DNA of 64,000 nucleotides, taken from Enterobacter sp. ENT03. Lineage in GTDB: Bacteria > Pseudomonadota > Gammaproteobacteria > Enterobacterales > Enterobacteriaceae. The DNA lies in NCBI RefSeq assembly GCF_019218745.1, contig NZ_JAHUXA010000001.1:806001-870000 (forward strand). The letters run 5' to 3'. The notes beneath the pieces were generated by a model that did no database searches, was not told the origin of the DNA, and saw only the letters and a list, made by a program, of their open reading frames with translations. Shown one piece after another: positions 50,680-61,108 of this stretch (its first letter is position 1; every line of letters starts with the position of its first letter). Both the position numbers and the translations under genes were made by a program.

Positions 50680-52347
50680 TTACTCGCCGGCTTTCGCCCA
50701 GGTATCGCGCAGACCGACGGTGCGGTTAAACACCGGTTTGTCGGCGGTGCTGTGGCGACCATCAAGGCAGAAGTAACCTTCGCGCTCGAACTGGTACGCT
50801 TTTTCAGGCTGCGCGGCTTGCAGACTCGGCTCCGCAAAGCCCTGTTTGATCACCAGCGATTCCGGGTTGAGGGTGGTGAGGAAATCTTCCGCCGCCCCTG
50901 GGTTTGGTACGCTGAACAGACGATCGTACAGGCGGATTTCCACCGGCAGCGCGTGGGCCGCGCTCACCCAGTGGATCACGCCTTTCACCTTGCGACCATC
51001 CGCCGGATCTTTACTCAGCGTATCAGCATCGTAAGAGCAGAAAATGGTGGTGATGTTGCCTGCGGCGTCTTTTTCCACGCGCTCGGCTTTGATTACGTAG
51101 GCGTTACGCAGACGCACTTCTTTACCCAGCACCAGGCGCTTGTACTGTTTGTTGGCTTCTTCACGGAAGTCAGCGCGATCGATCCAGATCTCACCGCTGA
51201 ACGGCACTTCACGGCTGCCCATTTCCGGTTTGTTCGGATGGTTCGGCATGGTAACCATTTCGCTGTCGTTCTGCGGGTAGTTTTCGATCACCAGTTTTAC
51301 CGGATCGATAACCGCCATCGCACGCGGGGCGTTTTCGTTCAGATCTTCACGAATGCAGGACTCCAGCGACGCGATTTCAATGGTGTTGTCCTGTTTGGTG
51401 ACGCCGATACGTTTGCAGAACTCGCGTACCGCAGCGGCGGTGTAGCCGCGACGACGCAGACCAGAGATGGTCGGCATACGCGGATCGTCCCAGCCTTCAA
51501 CGTGCTTGTCAGTGACCAGCAGGTTCAGCTTACGCTTGGACATCACGGTGTATTCCAGATTCAGGCGCGAGAACTCGTACTGACGCGGGTGAACCGGAAT
51601 GGTGATGTTATCCAGCACCCAGTCGTACAGGCGGCGGTTGTCCTGGAACTCCAGCGTACAGAGCGAGTGGGTGATCCCTTCCAGCGCATCGCTGATGCAG
51701 TGGGTGAAATCGTACATCGGGTAGATGCACCACTTGTTGCCGGTCTGGTGGTGTTCCGCAAACTTGATGCGATACAGCACCGGATCGCGCATGACGATAA
51801 ACGGCGAGGCCATGTCGATTTTGGCGCGCAGGCAGGCAGTGCCTTCTGCGAAGCCGCCGGTGCGCATTTTTTCGAACAGCGCCAGGTTCTCTTCCACGCT
51901 GCGATCGCGGAACGGGCTGTTTTTGCCCGGCGCGGTCAGGGTGCCGCGGTATTCGCGGATCTGCTCAGGCGTCAGCTCGTCAACATAAGCGAGGCCTTTG
52001 TTGATCAGCTCAACCGCATACTGGTGCAGTTGATCGAAATAATCAGAGGAGTAGCGCACGTCGCCGGACCAGTGAAAACCGAGCCACTGCACGTCGTGTT
52101 TGATGGACTCTACGTATTCGATGTCTTCTTTTACCGGGTTGGTGTCATCGAAACGCAGGTTGCACTGGCCCTGGTAATCCTGGGCAATGCCAAAGTTCAG
52201 GCAGATGGATTTCGCGTGGCCGATATGCAGATAACCGTTCGGCTCCGGCGGAAAACGGGTGTGCACGGTGCTGTGCTTACCACTGGCCAGATCTTCATCA
52301 ATGATCTGACGGATAAAGTTACTTGGGCGGGCTTCTGCCTCACTCAT
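50680..52347 (-). CDS. glnS: Glutaminyl-tRNA synthetase
   Basis: Class I aminoacyl-tRNA synthetase of 555 aa (E. coli 554) that charges tRNA-Gln. The ATP-binding motif [14 protein letters not shown] contains HIGH at 41-44. The second motif is MSKRKL near 269. The C-terminal beta-barrel domains recognise the anticodon and end [16 protein letters not shown]. The tRNA-Gln genes it serves lie at 61.1-61.6 kb. It lies between nagE and chiP, as in E. coli. Confidence 0.98.
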   Translation of the reverse strand: MSEAEARPSNFIRQIIDEDLASGKHSTVHTRFPPEPNGYLHIGHAKSICLNFGIAQDYQGQCNLRFDDTNPVKEDIEYVESIKHDVQWLGFHWSGDVRYSSDYFDQLHQYAVELINKGLAYVDELTPEQIREYRGTLTAPGKNSPFRDRSVEENLALFEKMRTGGFAEGTACLRAKIDMASPFIVMRDPVLYRIKFAEHHQTGNKWCIYPMYDFTHCISDALEGITHSLCTLEFQDNRRLYDWVLDNITIPVHPRQYEFSRLNLEYTVMSKRKLNLLVTDKHVEGWDDPRMPTISGLRRRGYTAAAVREFCKRIGVTKQDNTIEIASLESCIREDLNENAPRAMAVIDPVKLVIENYPQNDSEMVTMPNHPNKPEMGSREVPFSGEIWIDRADFREEANKQYKRLVLGKEVRLRNAYVIKAERVEKDAAGNITTIFCSYDADTLSKDPADGRKVKGVIHWVSAAHALPVEIRLYDRLFSVPNPGAAEDFLTTLNPESLVIKQGFAEPSLQAAQPEKAYQFEREGYFCLDGRHSTADKPVFNRTVGLRDTWAKAGE

Positions 52348-52456
52348 CGCGGATTCCTCAAAGCGTCAATAACGGATAACGGCGTATGATCTTATAAGCC
52401 GGACGCAGTGACAACCTTTAAGTTCAACAAAAAGCGGGAATACGGGAATGAGGGGC

Positions 52457-52485
52457 AAAAAAAAGCGGCGGGAAGATCCCGCCGC
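52457..52485 (-). terminator. Intrinsic terminator after nagE
   Basis: On the reverse strand, GCGGCGGGATC pairs with GATCCCGCCGC-type arms (52465-52485) and eight T residues follow, 22 bases past the nagE stop. Confidence 0.92.
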
Positions 52486-52507
52486 GGTATAGAGGCACTT
52501 TTTGTGA

Positions 52508-54457
52508 TTAGCCTTTGATTTCAAACAGCGGCGTCTGACCTGCCACTACATGACCGTCGGCGTTAATCACCAGGCCACGGAAATCGTCGATGTTGCTGCA
52601 CACCACCGGGCTTATCATGGAGCGCGCGTTAGCGTTCAGATAGTCCAGATCCATCTCCAGCACCGGCTGACCTGCTGTCACGGTAGCGCCCTCTTCCACC
52701 AGACGGGTAAAGCCCTGACCGCCCAGCGCCACGGTATCAATCCCCATGTGCACCACGATCTCGGCACCCTTCTCGGTTTCGAGGCAGAATGCATGGTTGG
52801 TATTAAAGATTTTCACGATAGTTCCGGCTGCCGGAGACACCACGGTTTTATCCGTTGGTTTCACTGCCACGCCGTCACCCACCGCTTTGCTGGCAAAGGC
52901 TTCATCCGGCACCTGATCCAGCGCCACAACGTCACCGGTTACCGGTGAAACCAGCTGTGCGATAGTCCCGGCATTCGCCACGACCTGAGGCGCGGCAACC
53001 GGTGCGGCAGCGGGTTCTGCTGCCACGGTAGCGATTGACGCCGCGACCGGACCACGCGCCACGACACGTTTCATGGCATCGCCCACGGATTCAGCTTTCG
53101 CCCCAACAATCACCTGGATACTTTGTTTATTCAGTTTAACGACACCGGAAGCGCCCAGACGTTTACATTGCGCATCGTTAACCCGTGAGGCATCAACGAC
53201 CGTCAGACGCAGACGCGTAATGCAGGCGTCAATCGCTTTCAGGTTGTCAGAACCGCCTACTGCCGCAACGTAGCTGGTAGCCAGCTGCTCAAGACCTTCT
53301 TCCGTATTGCTGTTCGCCTCCGAAAGTACGACATCCTCTTCGGCGGGTTCACGGCCTGGCGTTTTCAGGTTGAATGCGCGAATAACGACGCTGAACACAA
53401 TGAAGTAGATGGCAAAGAACACCACACCCATCACCAACAGCATCCAGACATTACTGCTCGCCGCTGGCAGGTTGTACATCAACGCGTAGTCGATAGCCCC
53501 GGCGGAGAAAGAGAAGCCCGCATGGATACCGAGTGAGGTGGCAATAAACAGGCTCAGCCCTGTCAGCAGCGCATGCAGGAGATACAGCAGCGGAGCCAGG
53601 AACATGAACAGGAATTCAAGCGGCTCGGTCACACCGGTCAGGAAAGCGGTGACGGCCACAGAGATCAGCATACCGCCAACCATTGGGCGACGCGCTTTCG
53701 GTGCGGCGAAGTACATGGCCAACGCGGCACCCGGCAGACCAAACATCATGATCGGGAAGAAGCCGGACATGAACATACCTGCCGTGCCATCACCCGCGTA
53801 GAAGCGGTTAATGTCACCGTGGAACACCGCCCCGGCGGCGTTGGTGAATTCACCAATCTGGAACCAGGCAATGGTGTTCAGTACCTGATGCAGACCGGTC
53901 GGGATCAGCAGACGGTTAACGAAGCCAAAGATACCGGATCCAATCGCGCCCATGGACACGATCCATTCACCACCAGCATGGATAGCGTTTTGCACCGGCG
54001 GCCAGACATAACCGAAGATGGCGGCCAGCACCAGGCAGAAGAAGCCTGTCGCGATCGGCACAAAACGTTTGCCGCCGAAGAAGCTCAGGAAGTCCGGTAA
54101 TTTGATGTTGGACCAGCGGTTATAGACCGCGCCGCCCACCAGACCGGTAATAATACCCGCGAGTACGCCCATATTAATTGCCGGGTTAATCGTGACCATC
54201 GCTTTGGTCAGGACGAAATACCCTACGGCACCTGCCAGCGCGGCCGCACCGGCACTGTCTTTGGACCATGACGACGCCACACCGATAGCAAATATCAGCG
54301 CGAGGTTATCAAATATGGCCCCGCCCGCCTGTGCGATAAAGGCGACGTTCAGCAAATCAGGCTGGCCGAAGCGCAGCAGGAGTGCTGCCACTGGCAACAC
54401 CGCGATCGGTAGCTGCAACGCCCTACCTAATCGCTGGAAAAAACCTAAAATATTCAT
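52508..54457 (-). CDS. nagE: N-acetylglucosamine-specific PTS transporter EIICBA
   Basis: Inner-membrane phosphotransferase permease of 649 aa (E. coli 648) that imports and phosphorylates N-acetylglucosamine. EIIC (about 1-375) is polytopic, with GINRFYAGDGTAGMF-like loop (HGDINRFYAGDGTAGMFMSGFFPIMMFGLPGAALAMY). EIIB (about 385-465) has the phosphocysteine in AIDACITRLRLTV. EIIA (about 500-649) has the phosphohistidine in AEIVVHMGIDTVALGG. A Pro/Ala/Val linker separates B and A. It is divergent from nagBACD, with NagC and CRP sites in between. Confidence 0.98.
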   Translation of the reverse strand: MNILGFFQRLGRALQLPIAVLPVAALLLRFGQPDLLNVAFIAQAGGAIFDNLALIFAIGVASSWSKDSAGAAALAGAVGYFVLTKAMVTINPAINMGVLAGIITGLVGGAVYNRWSNIKLPDFLSFFGGKRFVPIATGFFCLVLAAIFGYVWPPVQNAIHAGGEWIVSMGAIGSGIFGFVNRLLIPTGLHQVLNTIAWFQIGEFTNAAGAVFHGDINRFYAGDGTAGMFMSGFFPIMMFGLPGAALAMYFAAPKARRPMVGGMLISVAVTAFLTGVTEPLEFLFMFLAPLLYLLHALLTGLSLFIATSLGIHAGFSFSAGAIDYALMYNLPAASSNVWMLLVMGVVFFAIYFIVFSVVIRAFNLKTPGREPAEEDVVLSEANSNTEEGLEQLATSYVAAVGGSDNLKAIDACITRLRLTVVDASRVNDAQCKRLGASGVVKLNKQSIQVIVGAKAESVGDAMKRVVARGPVAASIATVAAEPAAAPVAAPQVVANAGTIAQLVSPVTGDVVALDQVPDEAFASKAVGDGVAVKPTDKTVVSPAAGTIVKIFNTNHAFCLETEKGAEIVVHMGIDTVALGGQGFTRLVEEGATVTAGQPVLEMDLDYLNANARSMISPVVCSNIDDFRGLVINADGHVVAGQTPLFEIKG

Positions 54458-54560
54458 GTATTCCCCCTATGAAACCCGTGAGTCTCACTCAAGCTGTTTT
54501 TATAATGTAATGAGGCCAGTCAAGATGGCCATCTTTCACTTACTGAATGAGTGTGTGAAA

Positions 54561-54584
54561 AATTAATTCGCCTCGCAAATTAAA
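54561..54584. promoter_or_regulatory. NagC operator near nagE
   Basis: The palindrome TTAATTCG-CCT-CGCAAATTAA lies about 105 bases upstream of nagE. With the nagB-side operator it brackets the CRP site, the E. coli looping arrangement. The 323-base nagE-nagB gap contains these sites and the two promoters. Confidence 0.8.
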
Positions 54585-54595
54585 CACCGTTTTTT

Positions 54596-54611
54596 TGTGA
54601 CTAAAATCACC
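54596..54611. promoter_or_regulatory. CRP site between nagE and nagB
   Basis: TGTGA-CTAAAA-TCACC is a near-consensus CRP-cAMP box (TGTGA-N6-TCACA) lying between the two NagC operators, as in E. coli. Confidence 0.82.
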
Positions 54612-54656
54612 AAATATCGTTATTCACTCTCCCTGCCGCTGGCTAACATGCAAAAC

Positions 54657-54679
54657 TTATTTTATGATTCAAAAAATCA
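54657..54679. promoter_or_regulatory. NagC operator near nagB
   Basis: TTATTTTATGATTCAAAAAA and following bases closely match the E. coli nagB operator. It lies about 100 bases before the nagB start. Confidence 0.8.
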
Positions 54680-54780
54680 AGACGGATTGTTGCCACTTGC
54701 TGGCGATACTGCGTTACCCTTAAAGAGCAGGCAGCACATACAACCCGTCCACTTATTTATCTAAATTGTAGAGGTGAAAC

Positions 54781-55581
54781 ATGAGACTGATCCCCCTGGC
54801 AACCGCTGAACAAGTCGGAAAATGGGCTGCCCGTCATATCGTTAATCGCATTAACGCGTTTAAGCCCACCGCGGATCGTCCGTTTGTGCTGGGACTGCCG
54901 ACCGGGGGCACACCGCTCACCGCCTACAAAGCGCTGGTAGAAATGCATAAATCGGGCCAGGTTAGCTTTAAACACGTCGTCACCTTTAACATGGATGAAT
55001 ACGTCGGTCTGCCGAAAGAACACCCGGAAAGCTATCACAGCTTTATGCACCGCAACTTTTTTGATCACGTTGATATTCCGGCAGAAAATATCAATTTGCT
55101 GAATGGTAATGCGCCTGATATTGACGCAGAATGCCGCCAGTATGAAGAAAAAATCCGTGCGTACGGCAAAATTCACCTGTTTATGGGCGGCGTGGGCAAC
55201 GATGGTCACATCGCGTTCAACGAACCTGCGTCTTCGCTGGCTTCCCGCACCCGTATCAAAACGCTGACCCATGATACCCGCGTGGCAAACTCCCGCTTCT
55301 TTGATGGCGATGTGGATTTGGTACCAAAATATGCGCTGACCGTGGGCGTGGGTACGTTGCTGGATGCTGAAGAAGTGATGATCCTGGTGCTCGGCAACGT
55401 GAAGGCCCAGGCGCTGCAGGCGGCGGTTGAAGGTAACGTCAACCACATGTGGACCATCAGCTGTCTGCAACTGCACCCGAAAGCCGTGGTGGTGTGTGAC
55501 GAGCCGTCTACCATGGAATTGAAAGTTAAAACGCTGAAATACTTCAACGAATTAGAAGCTGAAAATATCAAAGGTCTGTAA
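54781..55581 (+). CDS. nagB: Glucosamine-6-phosphate deaminase
   Basis: Converts glucosamine 6-phosphate to fructose 6-phosphate and ammonia; 266 aa as in E. coli. Catalytic D72 is in [12 protein letters not shown], and the D141/H143/E148 cluster is in [14 protein letters not shown]. The phosphate loop [10 protein letters not shown] lies at about 40-49. It is the first gene of nagBACD, with GAGG before the ATG. nagA follows after 63 bases. Confidence 0.98.
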   Translation: MRLIPLATAEQVGKWAARHIVNRINAFKPTADRPFVLGLPTGGTPLTAYKALVEMHKSGQVSFKHVVTFNMDEYVGLPKEHPESYHSFMHRNFFDHVDIPAENINLLNGNAPDIDAECRQYEEKIRAYGKIHLFMGGVGNDGHIAFNEPASSLASRTRIKTLTHDTRVANSRFFDGDVDLVPKYALTVGVGTLLDAEEVMILVLGNVKAQALQAAVEGNVNHMWTISCLQLHPKAVVVCDEPSTMELKVKTLKYFNELEAENIKGL

Positions 55582-55644
55582 TTGTTTCCGTCCTTGCCGA
55601 AAGAAAGGTGAAGGACGGAACGCCATTTTTACCCGGGGGTCGTT

Positions 55645-56793
55645 ATGTATGCTTTAACCCAGTGTCGGATTTTCACCGGCCACGAAATTCTGGATGACCA
55701 TGCGCTTATTGTCGCCAATGGCCTGATTGACAAACTGTGCCCGCTGTCGGACCTTCCGCCTGACATTGAGCAGCGTTCGCTGGCAGGCGCCATACTGGCC
55801 CCCGGTTTTATTGATGTGCAGCTCAACGGCTGCGGCGGCGTGCAGTTTAACGATACCGCAGACGCTGTCAGCGTGGAAACGCTGGAAATCATGCAGCGCG
55901 CGAATGAAAAATCGGGCTGCACCAGCTATCTGCCGACGCTGATCACCACCAGCGACGATCTGATGAAACAGGGCGTGCGCGTGATGCGTGAGTACCTGGC
56001 GAAACATCCGCATCAGGCGCTGGGTCTGCATCTGGAAGGGCCGTGGCTGAATATCGTCAAAAAAGGCACGCACAATCCGGAATTCGTCCGTAAGCCTGAT
56101 GCCGCACTGGTGGATTACCTGTGTCAGAACGCCGATGTCATCACTAAAATTACCCTGGCGCCGGAGATGGCGGGCAGCGACACCATCCGCAAACTGGCGG
56201 ACGCCGGGATTGTGGTGTCTGCCGGGCACTCCAATGCAACGCAAAAAGAAGCCAAAGCAGGTTTTCGCGCGGGCATCCGCTTTGCGACGCATTTATTTAA
56301 CGCCATGCCGTACATTACGGGCCGCGAGCCGGGTCTGACCGGCGCGATCCTCGATGATGCTGATATTTATTGCGGTATTATTGTCGATGGTTTACATGTT
56401 GATTACAGTAACGTGCGTATGGCTAAGCGACTGAAAGGTGAGAAACTTTGCCTGGTCACCGACGCGACCGCGCCCGCAGGTGCAAATATTGAGCAGTTCA
56501 TTTTTGCTGGTAAAACAATATACTACCGCAATGGACTCTGTGTTGATGAAAACGGCACGCTGAGCGGTTCTGCCCTGACGATGATCGAAGGGGTGAAGAA
56601 TCTGGTGGAGCACGTCAATATTGCGCTGGATGAAGCCCTGCGCATGGCGACACTCTATCCGGCTCGCGCCATTGGCGTCGACAAGCAGTTAGGCAGTATC
56701 GCACCGGGGATGGTCGCTAATCTGACCGCCTTTACGCGCGATTTTAAAGTAATCAAGACCATCGTTAATGGTAACGAGGTCGTCACTGAGTAA
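55645..56793 (+). CDS. nagA: N-acetylglucosamine-6-phosphate deacetylase
   Basis: Zinc amidohydrolase of 382 aa that removes acetate from GlcNAc 6-phosphate. Metal ligands are seen in [11 protein letters not shown] (Glu near 131), [10 protein letters not shown] (His near 195) and ATHLFNAMP (His near 216). The catalytic aspartate lies in [10 protein letters not shown] (about 273). It is followed by nagC after 9 bases. Confidence 0.98.
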   Translation: MYALTQCRIFTGHEILDDHALIVANGLIDKLCPLSDLPPDIEQRSLAGAILAPGFIDVQLNGCGGVQFNDTADAVSVETLEIMQRANEKSGCTSYLPTLITTSDDLMKQGVRVMREYLAKHPHQALGLHLEGPWLNIVKKGTHNPEFVRKPDAALVDYLCQNADVITKITLAPEMAGSDTIRKLADAGIVVSAGHSNATQKEAKAGFRAGIRFATHLFNAMPYITGREPGLTGAILDDADIYCGIIVDGLHVDYSNVRMAKRLKGEKLCLVTDATAPAGANIEQFIFAGKTIYYRNGLCVDENGTLSGSALTMIEGVKNLVEHVNIALDEALRMATLYPARAIGVDKQLGSIAPGMVANLTAFTRDFKVIKTIVNGNEVVTE

Positions 56794-56802
56794 GTAAAAA
56801 GA

Positions 56803-58023
56803 ATGACATCAGGCGGACAAGCTCAAATTGGTAACGTTGACCTCGTTAAACAACTTAACAGTGCGGCCGTTTACCGCCTGATCGATCAGCACGGACCTAT
56901 TTCACGCATCCAGATTGCCGATCACAGTCAGCTTGCTCCTGCCAGTGTCACCAAAATTACCCGCCAGCTCATTGAGCGCGGGCTGATTAAAGAAGTCGAC
57001 CAGCAGGCCTCCACCGGGGGCCGCCGGGCGATTTCTATCATCACCGAAACCCGTAATTTCCAGGCTATTGGCGTCCGTCTGGGCCGCCACGACACCACCC
57101 TCACCCTTTACGATCTGAGCAGCAAAACGCTGGCGGAAGAACACTACCCGCTGCCGGAGCGCACGCAGGAAACGCTCGAACACGCGCTGCTTAACACCAT
57201 CGCCTCCTTTATAGAGAGCAGCCAGCGCAAGATCCGCGAACTGATTGCCATCTCGGTGATCCTGCCGGGACTGGTGGATCCGGAAAGCGGCGTGATCCGC
57301 TATATGCCGCATATTCAGGTAGAGAACTGGGGACTGGTGGAGGCGCTGGAAAAACGTTTTAACGTCACCTGTTTTGTTGGCCACGATATTCGTAGCCTGG
57401 CGCTGGCGGAGCACTATTTTGGCGCAAGCCAGGACTGCGAAGACTCCATTCTGGTGCGCGTGCATCGCGGCACCGGGGCCGGGATCATCTCTAACGGGCG
57501 CATTTTTATCGGCCGTAACGGCAATGTCGGCGAGATTGGTCATATTCAGGTAGACCCCCTCGGCGAACGCTGCCACTGCGGTAACTTCGGCTGTCTGGAA
57601 ACCGTGGCCGCCAACGCCGCTATTGAACAGCGCGTGCGCCATCTGCTGGAGCAGGGCTATCAGAGCCGCGTGACGCTGGATGACTGTTCCATTAAAGCGA
57701 TCTGCAAGGCCGCCAATAAAGGCGATCCCCTCGCCTGCGAAGTGGTGGAGCACGTCGGCCGCCATCTCGGTAAAACCATCGCCATCGCGATAAATCTGTT
57801 TAATCCGCAAAAAGTGGTGATTGCCGGTGAAATCGTCGAGGCGGAAAAAGTGCTGCTGCCGGCCATCGAAGGCTGCATCAATACGCAGGCGCTAAAAGCC
57901 TTCCGCAAAAATTTGCCGGTGGTGCGCTCGACCCTCGACCATCGCTCGGCGATCGGCGCGTTCGCGCTGGTCAAACGTGCGATGCTTAACGGCATCCTGC
58001 TGCAACGGTTGCTGGAAAGTTAA
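56803..58023 (+). CDS. nagC: NagC, N-acetylglucosamine repressor (ROK family)
   Basis: A 406-aa repressor/activator of nag, glm and chitosugar genes, inactivated by GlcNAc 6-phosphate. The N-terminal winged helix (about 10-75) has GPISRIQIADHSQLAPASVTKITRQLIERGLI. The ROK domain follows, with the zinc motif CHCGNFGCLETVAA and sugar site GHIQVDPLGERC. Operators that it should bind are visible upstream of nagE, nagB and chiP within this window. Confidence 0.98.
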   Translation: MTSGGQAQIGNVDLVKQLNSAAVYRLIDQHGPISRIQIADHSQLAPASVTKITRQLIERGLIKEVDQQASTGGRRAISIITETRNFQAIGVRLGRHDTTLTLYDLSSKTLAEEHYPLPERTQETLEHALLNTIASFIESSQRKIRELIAISVILPGLVDPESGVIRYMPHIQVENWGLVEALEKRFNVTCFVGHDIRSLALAEHYFGASQDCEDSILVRVHRGTGAGIISNGRIFIGRNGNVGEIGHIQVDPLGERCHCGNFGCLETVAANAAIEQRVRHLLEQGYQSRVTLDDCSIKAICKAANKGDPLACEVVEHVGRHLGKTIAIAINLFNPQKVVIAGEIVEAEKVLLPAIEGCINTQALKAFRKNLPVVRSTLDHRSAIGAFALVKRAMLNGILLQRLLES

Positions 58024-58066
58024 GGCGATCATATAGTCGGGCCTTCATTTTTTATCCGGGTAGTCC

Positions 58067-58819
58067 ATGACCATTAAGAATGTAATTTGTGATATTGACG
58101 GCGTGCTGATGCATGACAACGTTGCTGTGCCGGGCGCTGCTGAGTTTCTGACACGGGTGATGGAAAAAGGCATGCCGCTGGTGCTGTTAACCAATTACCC
58201 GTCGCAAACCGGGCAGGATCTGGCGAACCGTTTTGCTTCAGCAGGTATCGACGTGCCGGACAGCGTGTTTTACACCTCTGCCATGGCAACCGCTGATTTT
58301 CTTAAGCGTCAGGAAGGCAAAAAAGCCTACGTGGTGGGCGAAGGCGCGCTGATCCATGAGCTGTATAAAGCTGGCTTTACGATTACCGACATCAATCCTG
58401 ATTTTGTCATTGTCGGCGAGACGCGCTCTTACAACTGGGAGATGATGCATAAGGCGTCGTTCTTTGTCGCTAACGGCGCACGCTTTATTGCCACTAACCC
58501 TGATACTCACGGGCGCGGTTTCTATCCGGCCTGTGGCGCGCTCTGTGCGGGCATCGAGAAAATCTCTGGCCGCAAGCCGTTTGTGGTGGGCAAACCCAGT
58601 CCGTGGATTATCCGCGCAGCGCTCAACACCATGCAGGCGCACTCAGAGCATACGGTGATCGTGGGCGATAACCTGCGCACCGATATTCTGGCCGGCTTCC
58701 AGGCCGGGCTGGACACCATTCTGGTGCTCTCTGGCGTGTCACAAATCGATGACATCGATAATATGCCGTTCCGCCCGAGCTGGATTTACCCCTCCGTGGC
58801 TGAAATCGACGTGATCTGA
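58067..58819 (+). CDS. nagD: NagD, HAD-family ribonucleotide monophosphatase
   Basis: A 250-aa HAD phosphatase with C2 cap; E. coli NagD hydrolyses UMP/GMP in vitro. The nucleophile motif DIDGVLMHD lies at about 9-17, motif II is in LLTNYPSQTG, the lysine in FVVGKPSPWI, and the acidic motif VIVGDNLRTDILAG near 205. It is the last gene of nagBACD and is followed by a REP element. Confidence 0.97.
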   Translation: MTIKNVICDIDGVLMHDNVAVPGAAEFLTRVMEKGMPLVLLTNYPSQTGQDLANRFASAGIDVPDSVFYTSAMATADFLKRQEGKKAYVVGEGALIHELYKAGFTITDINPDFVIVGETRSYNWEMMHKASFFVANGARFIATNPDTHGRGFYPACGALCAGIEKISGRKPFVVGKPSPWIIRAALNTMQAHSEHTVIVGDNLRTDILAGFQAGLDTILVLSGVSQIDDIDNMPFRPSWIYPSVAEIDVI

Positions 58820-58827
58820 TTGCACTC

Positions 58828-58856
58828 TTGCCCGGCGGCGCAGGCATGTCGGGCAA
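58828..58856. repeat. REP element after nagD
   Basis: A single REP-type palindrome with TTGCCCG and CGGGCAA arms around GCGGCGCAGGCATGT, 9 bases past the nagD stop. It may protect the nagBACD mRNA 3' end. Confidence 0.8.
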
Positions 58857-59061
58857 ATAACCCCATTCAATAAAACCCCTCAAAAATTGCCGATCCGCTA
58901 ATTATTACACCTTTTTCATGTGCCTTTTTCAGAGATCGGCAACGCGAATTACACTATTTCTTGCCGGTCCGTTAAAACGCTTGCGCCCCCTGCCCCTTTG
59001 CGGCATTTTCGTTAACAGGCGAGAAAACAACGCAACATTACAGGGTTAACGGAGAAGGGTT

Positions 59062-60726
59062 ATGTGTTCAATTTTTGGCGTACTGGATATTAAAACTGAC
59101 GCGGTTGAGCTGCGCAAAAAAGCACTGGAGCTGTCACGTCTGATGCGCCACCGCGGTCCGGACTGGTCTGGCGTCTATGCCGGCGATAAAGCTATTCTTG
59201 CCCATGAGCGTCTGTCGATTGTTGACGTCAACGCCGGTGCCCAGCCGCTGTATAACGAACAAAAAACCCATGCGCTGGCCGTTAACGGTGAAATCTACAA
59301 CCATCAGGCGCTGCGCGCAGAATACGGCGAGCGTTATGCATTTCAGACCGGATCTGACTGTGAAGTGATCCTTGCGCTGTATCAGGAAAAAGGCCCGGAA
59401 TTTCTCGACGAGTTACAGGGGATGTTTGCCTTCATCCTGTACGACACTGAAAAAGACGCGTACCTGATTGGCCGCGATCATATCGGCATCATCCCGCTGT
59501 ACATGGGTTATGACGAACACGGCAACCTGTTCATCGCCTCTGAAATGAAAGCGCTGGTGCCGGTGTGCCGCACCATTAAAGAGTTCCCGGCAGGCAGCTA
59601 CCTGTGGAGCAAAGACGGTGAGATCCGCAGTTACTATCAGCGTGACTGGTTCGACTATGACGCGGTGAAAGATAACGTCACCAACAAAGACGAGCTGCGT
59701 AACGCGCTGGAAGAGGCGGTGAAAAGTCACCTGATGTCTGACGTACCCTACGGCGTGCTGCTCTCCGGCGGTCTGGACTCCTCCGTCATCTCGGCGATTA
59801 CCAAAAAATACGCCGCGCGGCGTGTGGAAGATCAGGAGCGCTCAGAAGCCTGGTGGCCGCAACTGCACTCCTTCGCCGTGGGCCTGGTCGGCTCGCCGGA
59901 TCTGAAAGCGGCGCAGGAAGTGGCGAACCATCTGGGCACCGTGCACCATGAAATTCATTTCACCGTGCAGGAAGGGCTGGATGCGATCCGCGATGTGATT
60001 TATCACATTGAAACCTATGATGTGACGACGATCCGCGCTTCAACGCCGATGTACCTGATGTCACGCAAAATCAAAGCGATGGGCATTAAAATGGTGCTCT
60101 CTGGCGAAGGCTCTGACGAAGTGTTTGGCGGCTATCTCTATTTCCACAAAGCGCCGGATGCCAAAGAGCTGCACGAAGAAACTGTGCGTAAATTGCAGGC
60201 GCTGCACATGTTTGACTGTGCCCGTGCCAACAAGGCGATGTCTGCCTGGGGCGTGGAAGCCCGCGTGCCCTTCCTGGATAAAAAATTCCTCGATGTGGCA
60301 ATGCGTATCAACCCGCAGGATAAAATGTGCGGCAACGGCAAGATGGAAAAACATTTGTTGCGTGAATGTTTTGAGTCGTACCTGCCGGCAAGCGTGGCGT
60401 GGCGTCAGAAAGAGCAGTTCTCTGATGGCGTGGGTTACAGCTGGATCGACTCGCTGAAAGAAGTGGCCGCGCAGCAGATAACCGATCAGCAACTGGCGAC
60501 CGCGAGCTACCGTTTCCCGTACAACACGCCGTCCTCGAAAGAAGGCTATCTGTACCGTGAGATTTTTGAAGAACTGTTCCCGGTAGCAAGCGCCGCAGAA
60601 TGCGTGCCAGGCGGCCCGTCAGTGGCCTGTTCGTCGGCAAAAGCCATCGAATGGGATGAAGCCTTCAAAACCATGAACGATCCATCAGGCCGCGCGGTGG
60701 GTGTCCACCAGTCAGCTTACAAATAA
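59062..60726 (+). CDS. asnB: Asparagine synthetase B (glutamine-hydrolysing)
   Basis: Makes asparagine from aspartate, glutamine and ATP; 554 aa as in E. coli. The N-terminal glutaminase domain starts MCSIFGV with the nucleophilic C2 exposed after Met removal. The synthetase domain carries the pyrophosphate motif VLLSGGLDSSVIS (about 233-245) and LSGEGSDEVFGGYLYF. GGAGAAGGG-type purines precede the ATG. It is a single gene with a terminator. Confidence 0.98.
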   Translation: MCSIFGVLDIKTDAVELRKKALELSRLMRHRGPDWSGVYAGDKAILAHERLSIVDVNAGAQPLYNEQKTHALAVNGEIYNHQALRAEYGERYAFQTGSDCEVILALYQEKGPEFLDELQGMFAFILYDTEKDAYLIGRDHIGIIPLYMGYDEHGNLFIASEMKALVPVCRTIKEFPAGSYLWSKDGEIRSYYQRDWFDYDAVKDNVTNKDELRNALEEAVKSHLMSDVPYGVLLSGGLDSSVISAITKKYAARRVEDQERSEAWWPQLHSFAVGLVGSPDLKAAQEVANHLGTVHHEIHFTVQEGLDAIRDVIYHIETYDVTTIRASTPMYLMSRKIKAMGIKMVLSGEGSDEVFGGYLYFHKAPDAKELHEETVRKLQALHMFDCARANKAMSAWGVEARVPFLDKKFLDVAMRINPQDKMCGNGKMEKHLLRECFESYLPASVAWRQKEQFSDGVGYSWIDSLKEVAAQQITDQQLATASYRFPYNTPSSKEGYLYREIFEELFPVASAAECVPGGPSVACSSAKAIEWDEAFKTMNDPSGRAVGVHQSAYK

Positions 60727-60742
60727 GTCGGTGTTATCATTA

Positions 60743-60768
60743 CAGGCCCTGCGGGGCCTGTTTCGTTT
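60743..60768 (+). terminator. Probable terminator after asnB
   Basis: CAGGCCC pairs with GGGCCTG around TGCG (60743-60760), followed by TTTCGTTT. The T run is interrupted, so strength is moderate. Confidence 0.7.
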
Positions 60769-60845
60769 AGTTGCTGAATAATGCGCCAGGCTGTTCACAA
60801 CCCAACCAAACAGTCACAATCCGGCAATTTTCGATGAAAAAGGTA

Positions 60846-60874
60846 TTGACCATCATCGGCCCAATACGCATAAT
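60846..60874 (+). promoter_or_regulatory. Promoter of the met-leu-gln tRNA operon
   Basis: A -35 TTGACC (60846-60851), a 17-base spacer and a -10 CATAAT (60869-60874) precede a GC-rich discriminator GCGCCCCGC. This is the layout of stable-RNA promoters under stringent control. Start of transcription would be about 30 bases before the first tRNA. Confidence 0.82.
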
Positions 60875-60914
60875 GCGCCCCGCAACGCCGATAAGGTAAC
60901 GCGAAAAAAAAGAT

Positions 60915-60991
60915 GGCTACGTAGCTCAGCTGGTTAGAGCACATCACTCATAATGATGGGGTCACAGGTTCGATTCCCGTCGTAGCCACCA
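60915..60991 (+). tRNA. metT: tRNA-Met (CAU), elongator
   Basis: A 77-base cloverleaf GGCTACGTAGCTCAGC...GTAGCCACCA with anticodon CAT and encoded CCA. First gene of the seven-tRNA operon, in the same order as E. coli metT-leuW-glnU-glnW-metU-glnV-glnX. Confidence 0.96.
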
Positions 60992-61001
60992 TCTTTTTTT
61001 T

Positions 61002-61086
61002 GCGGGAGTGGCGAAATTGGTAGACGCACCAGATTTAGGTTCTGGCGCCGCAAGGTGTGCGAGTTCAAGTCTCGCCTCCCGCACCA
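61002..61086 (+). tRNA. leuW: tRNA-Leu (UAG)
   Basis: An 85-base class II tRNA with a long variable arm, anticodon TAG in the loop ATTTAGGT, encoded CCA. It lies 10 bases after metT. Confidence 0.96.
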
Positions 61087-61108
61087 TTCCCAGTAAGCGT
61101 TGCACGGA

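Noticed and set aside
50659-52389. A 576-codon forward frame opposite glnS
   Set aside because: It mirrors glnS on the other strand in the register that avoids stops. The product is Phe/Val/His-rich without recognisable motifs. glnS is certain.
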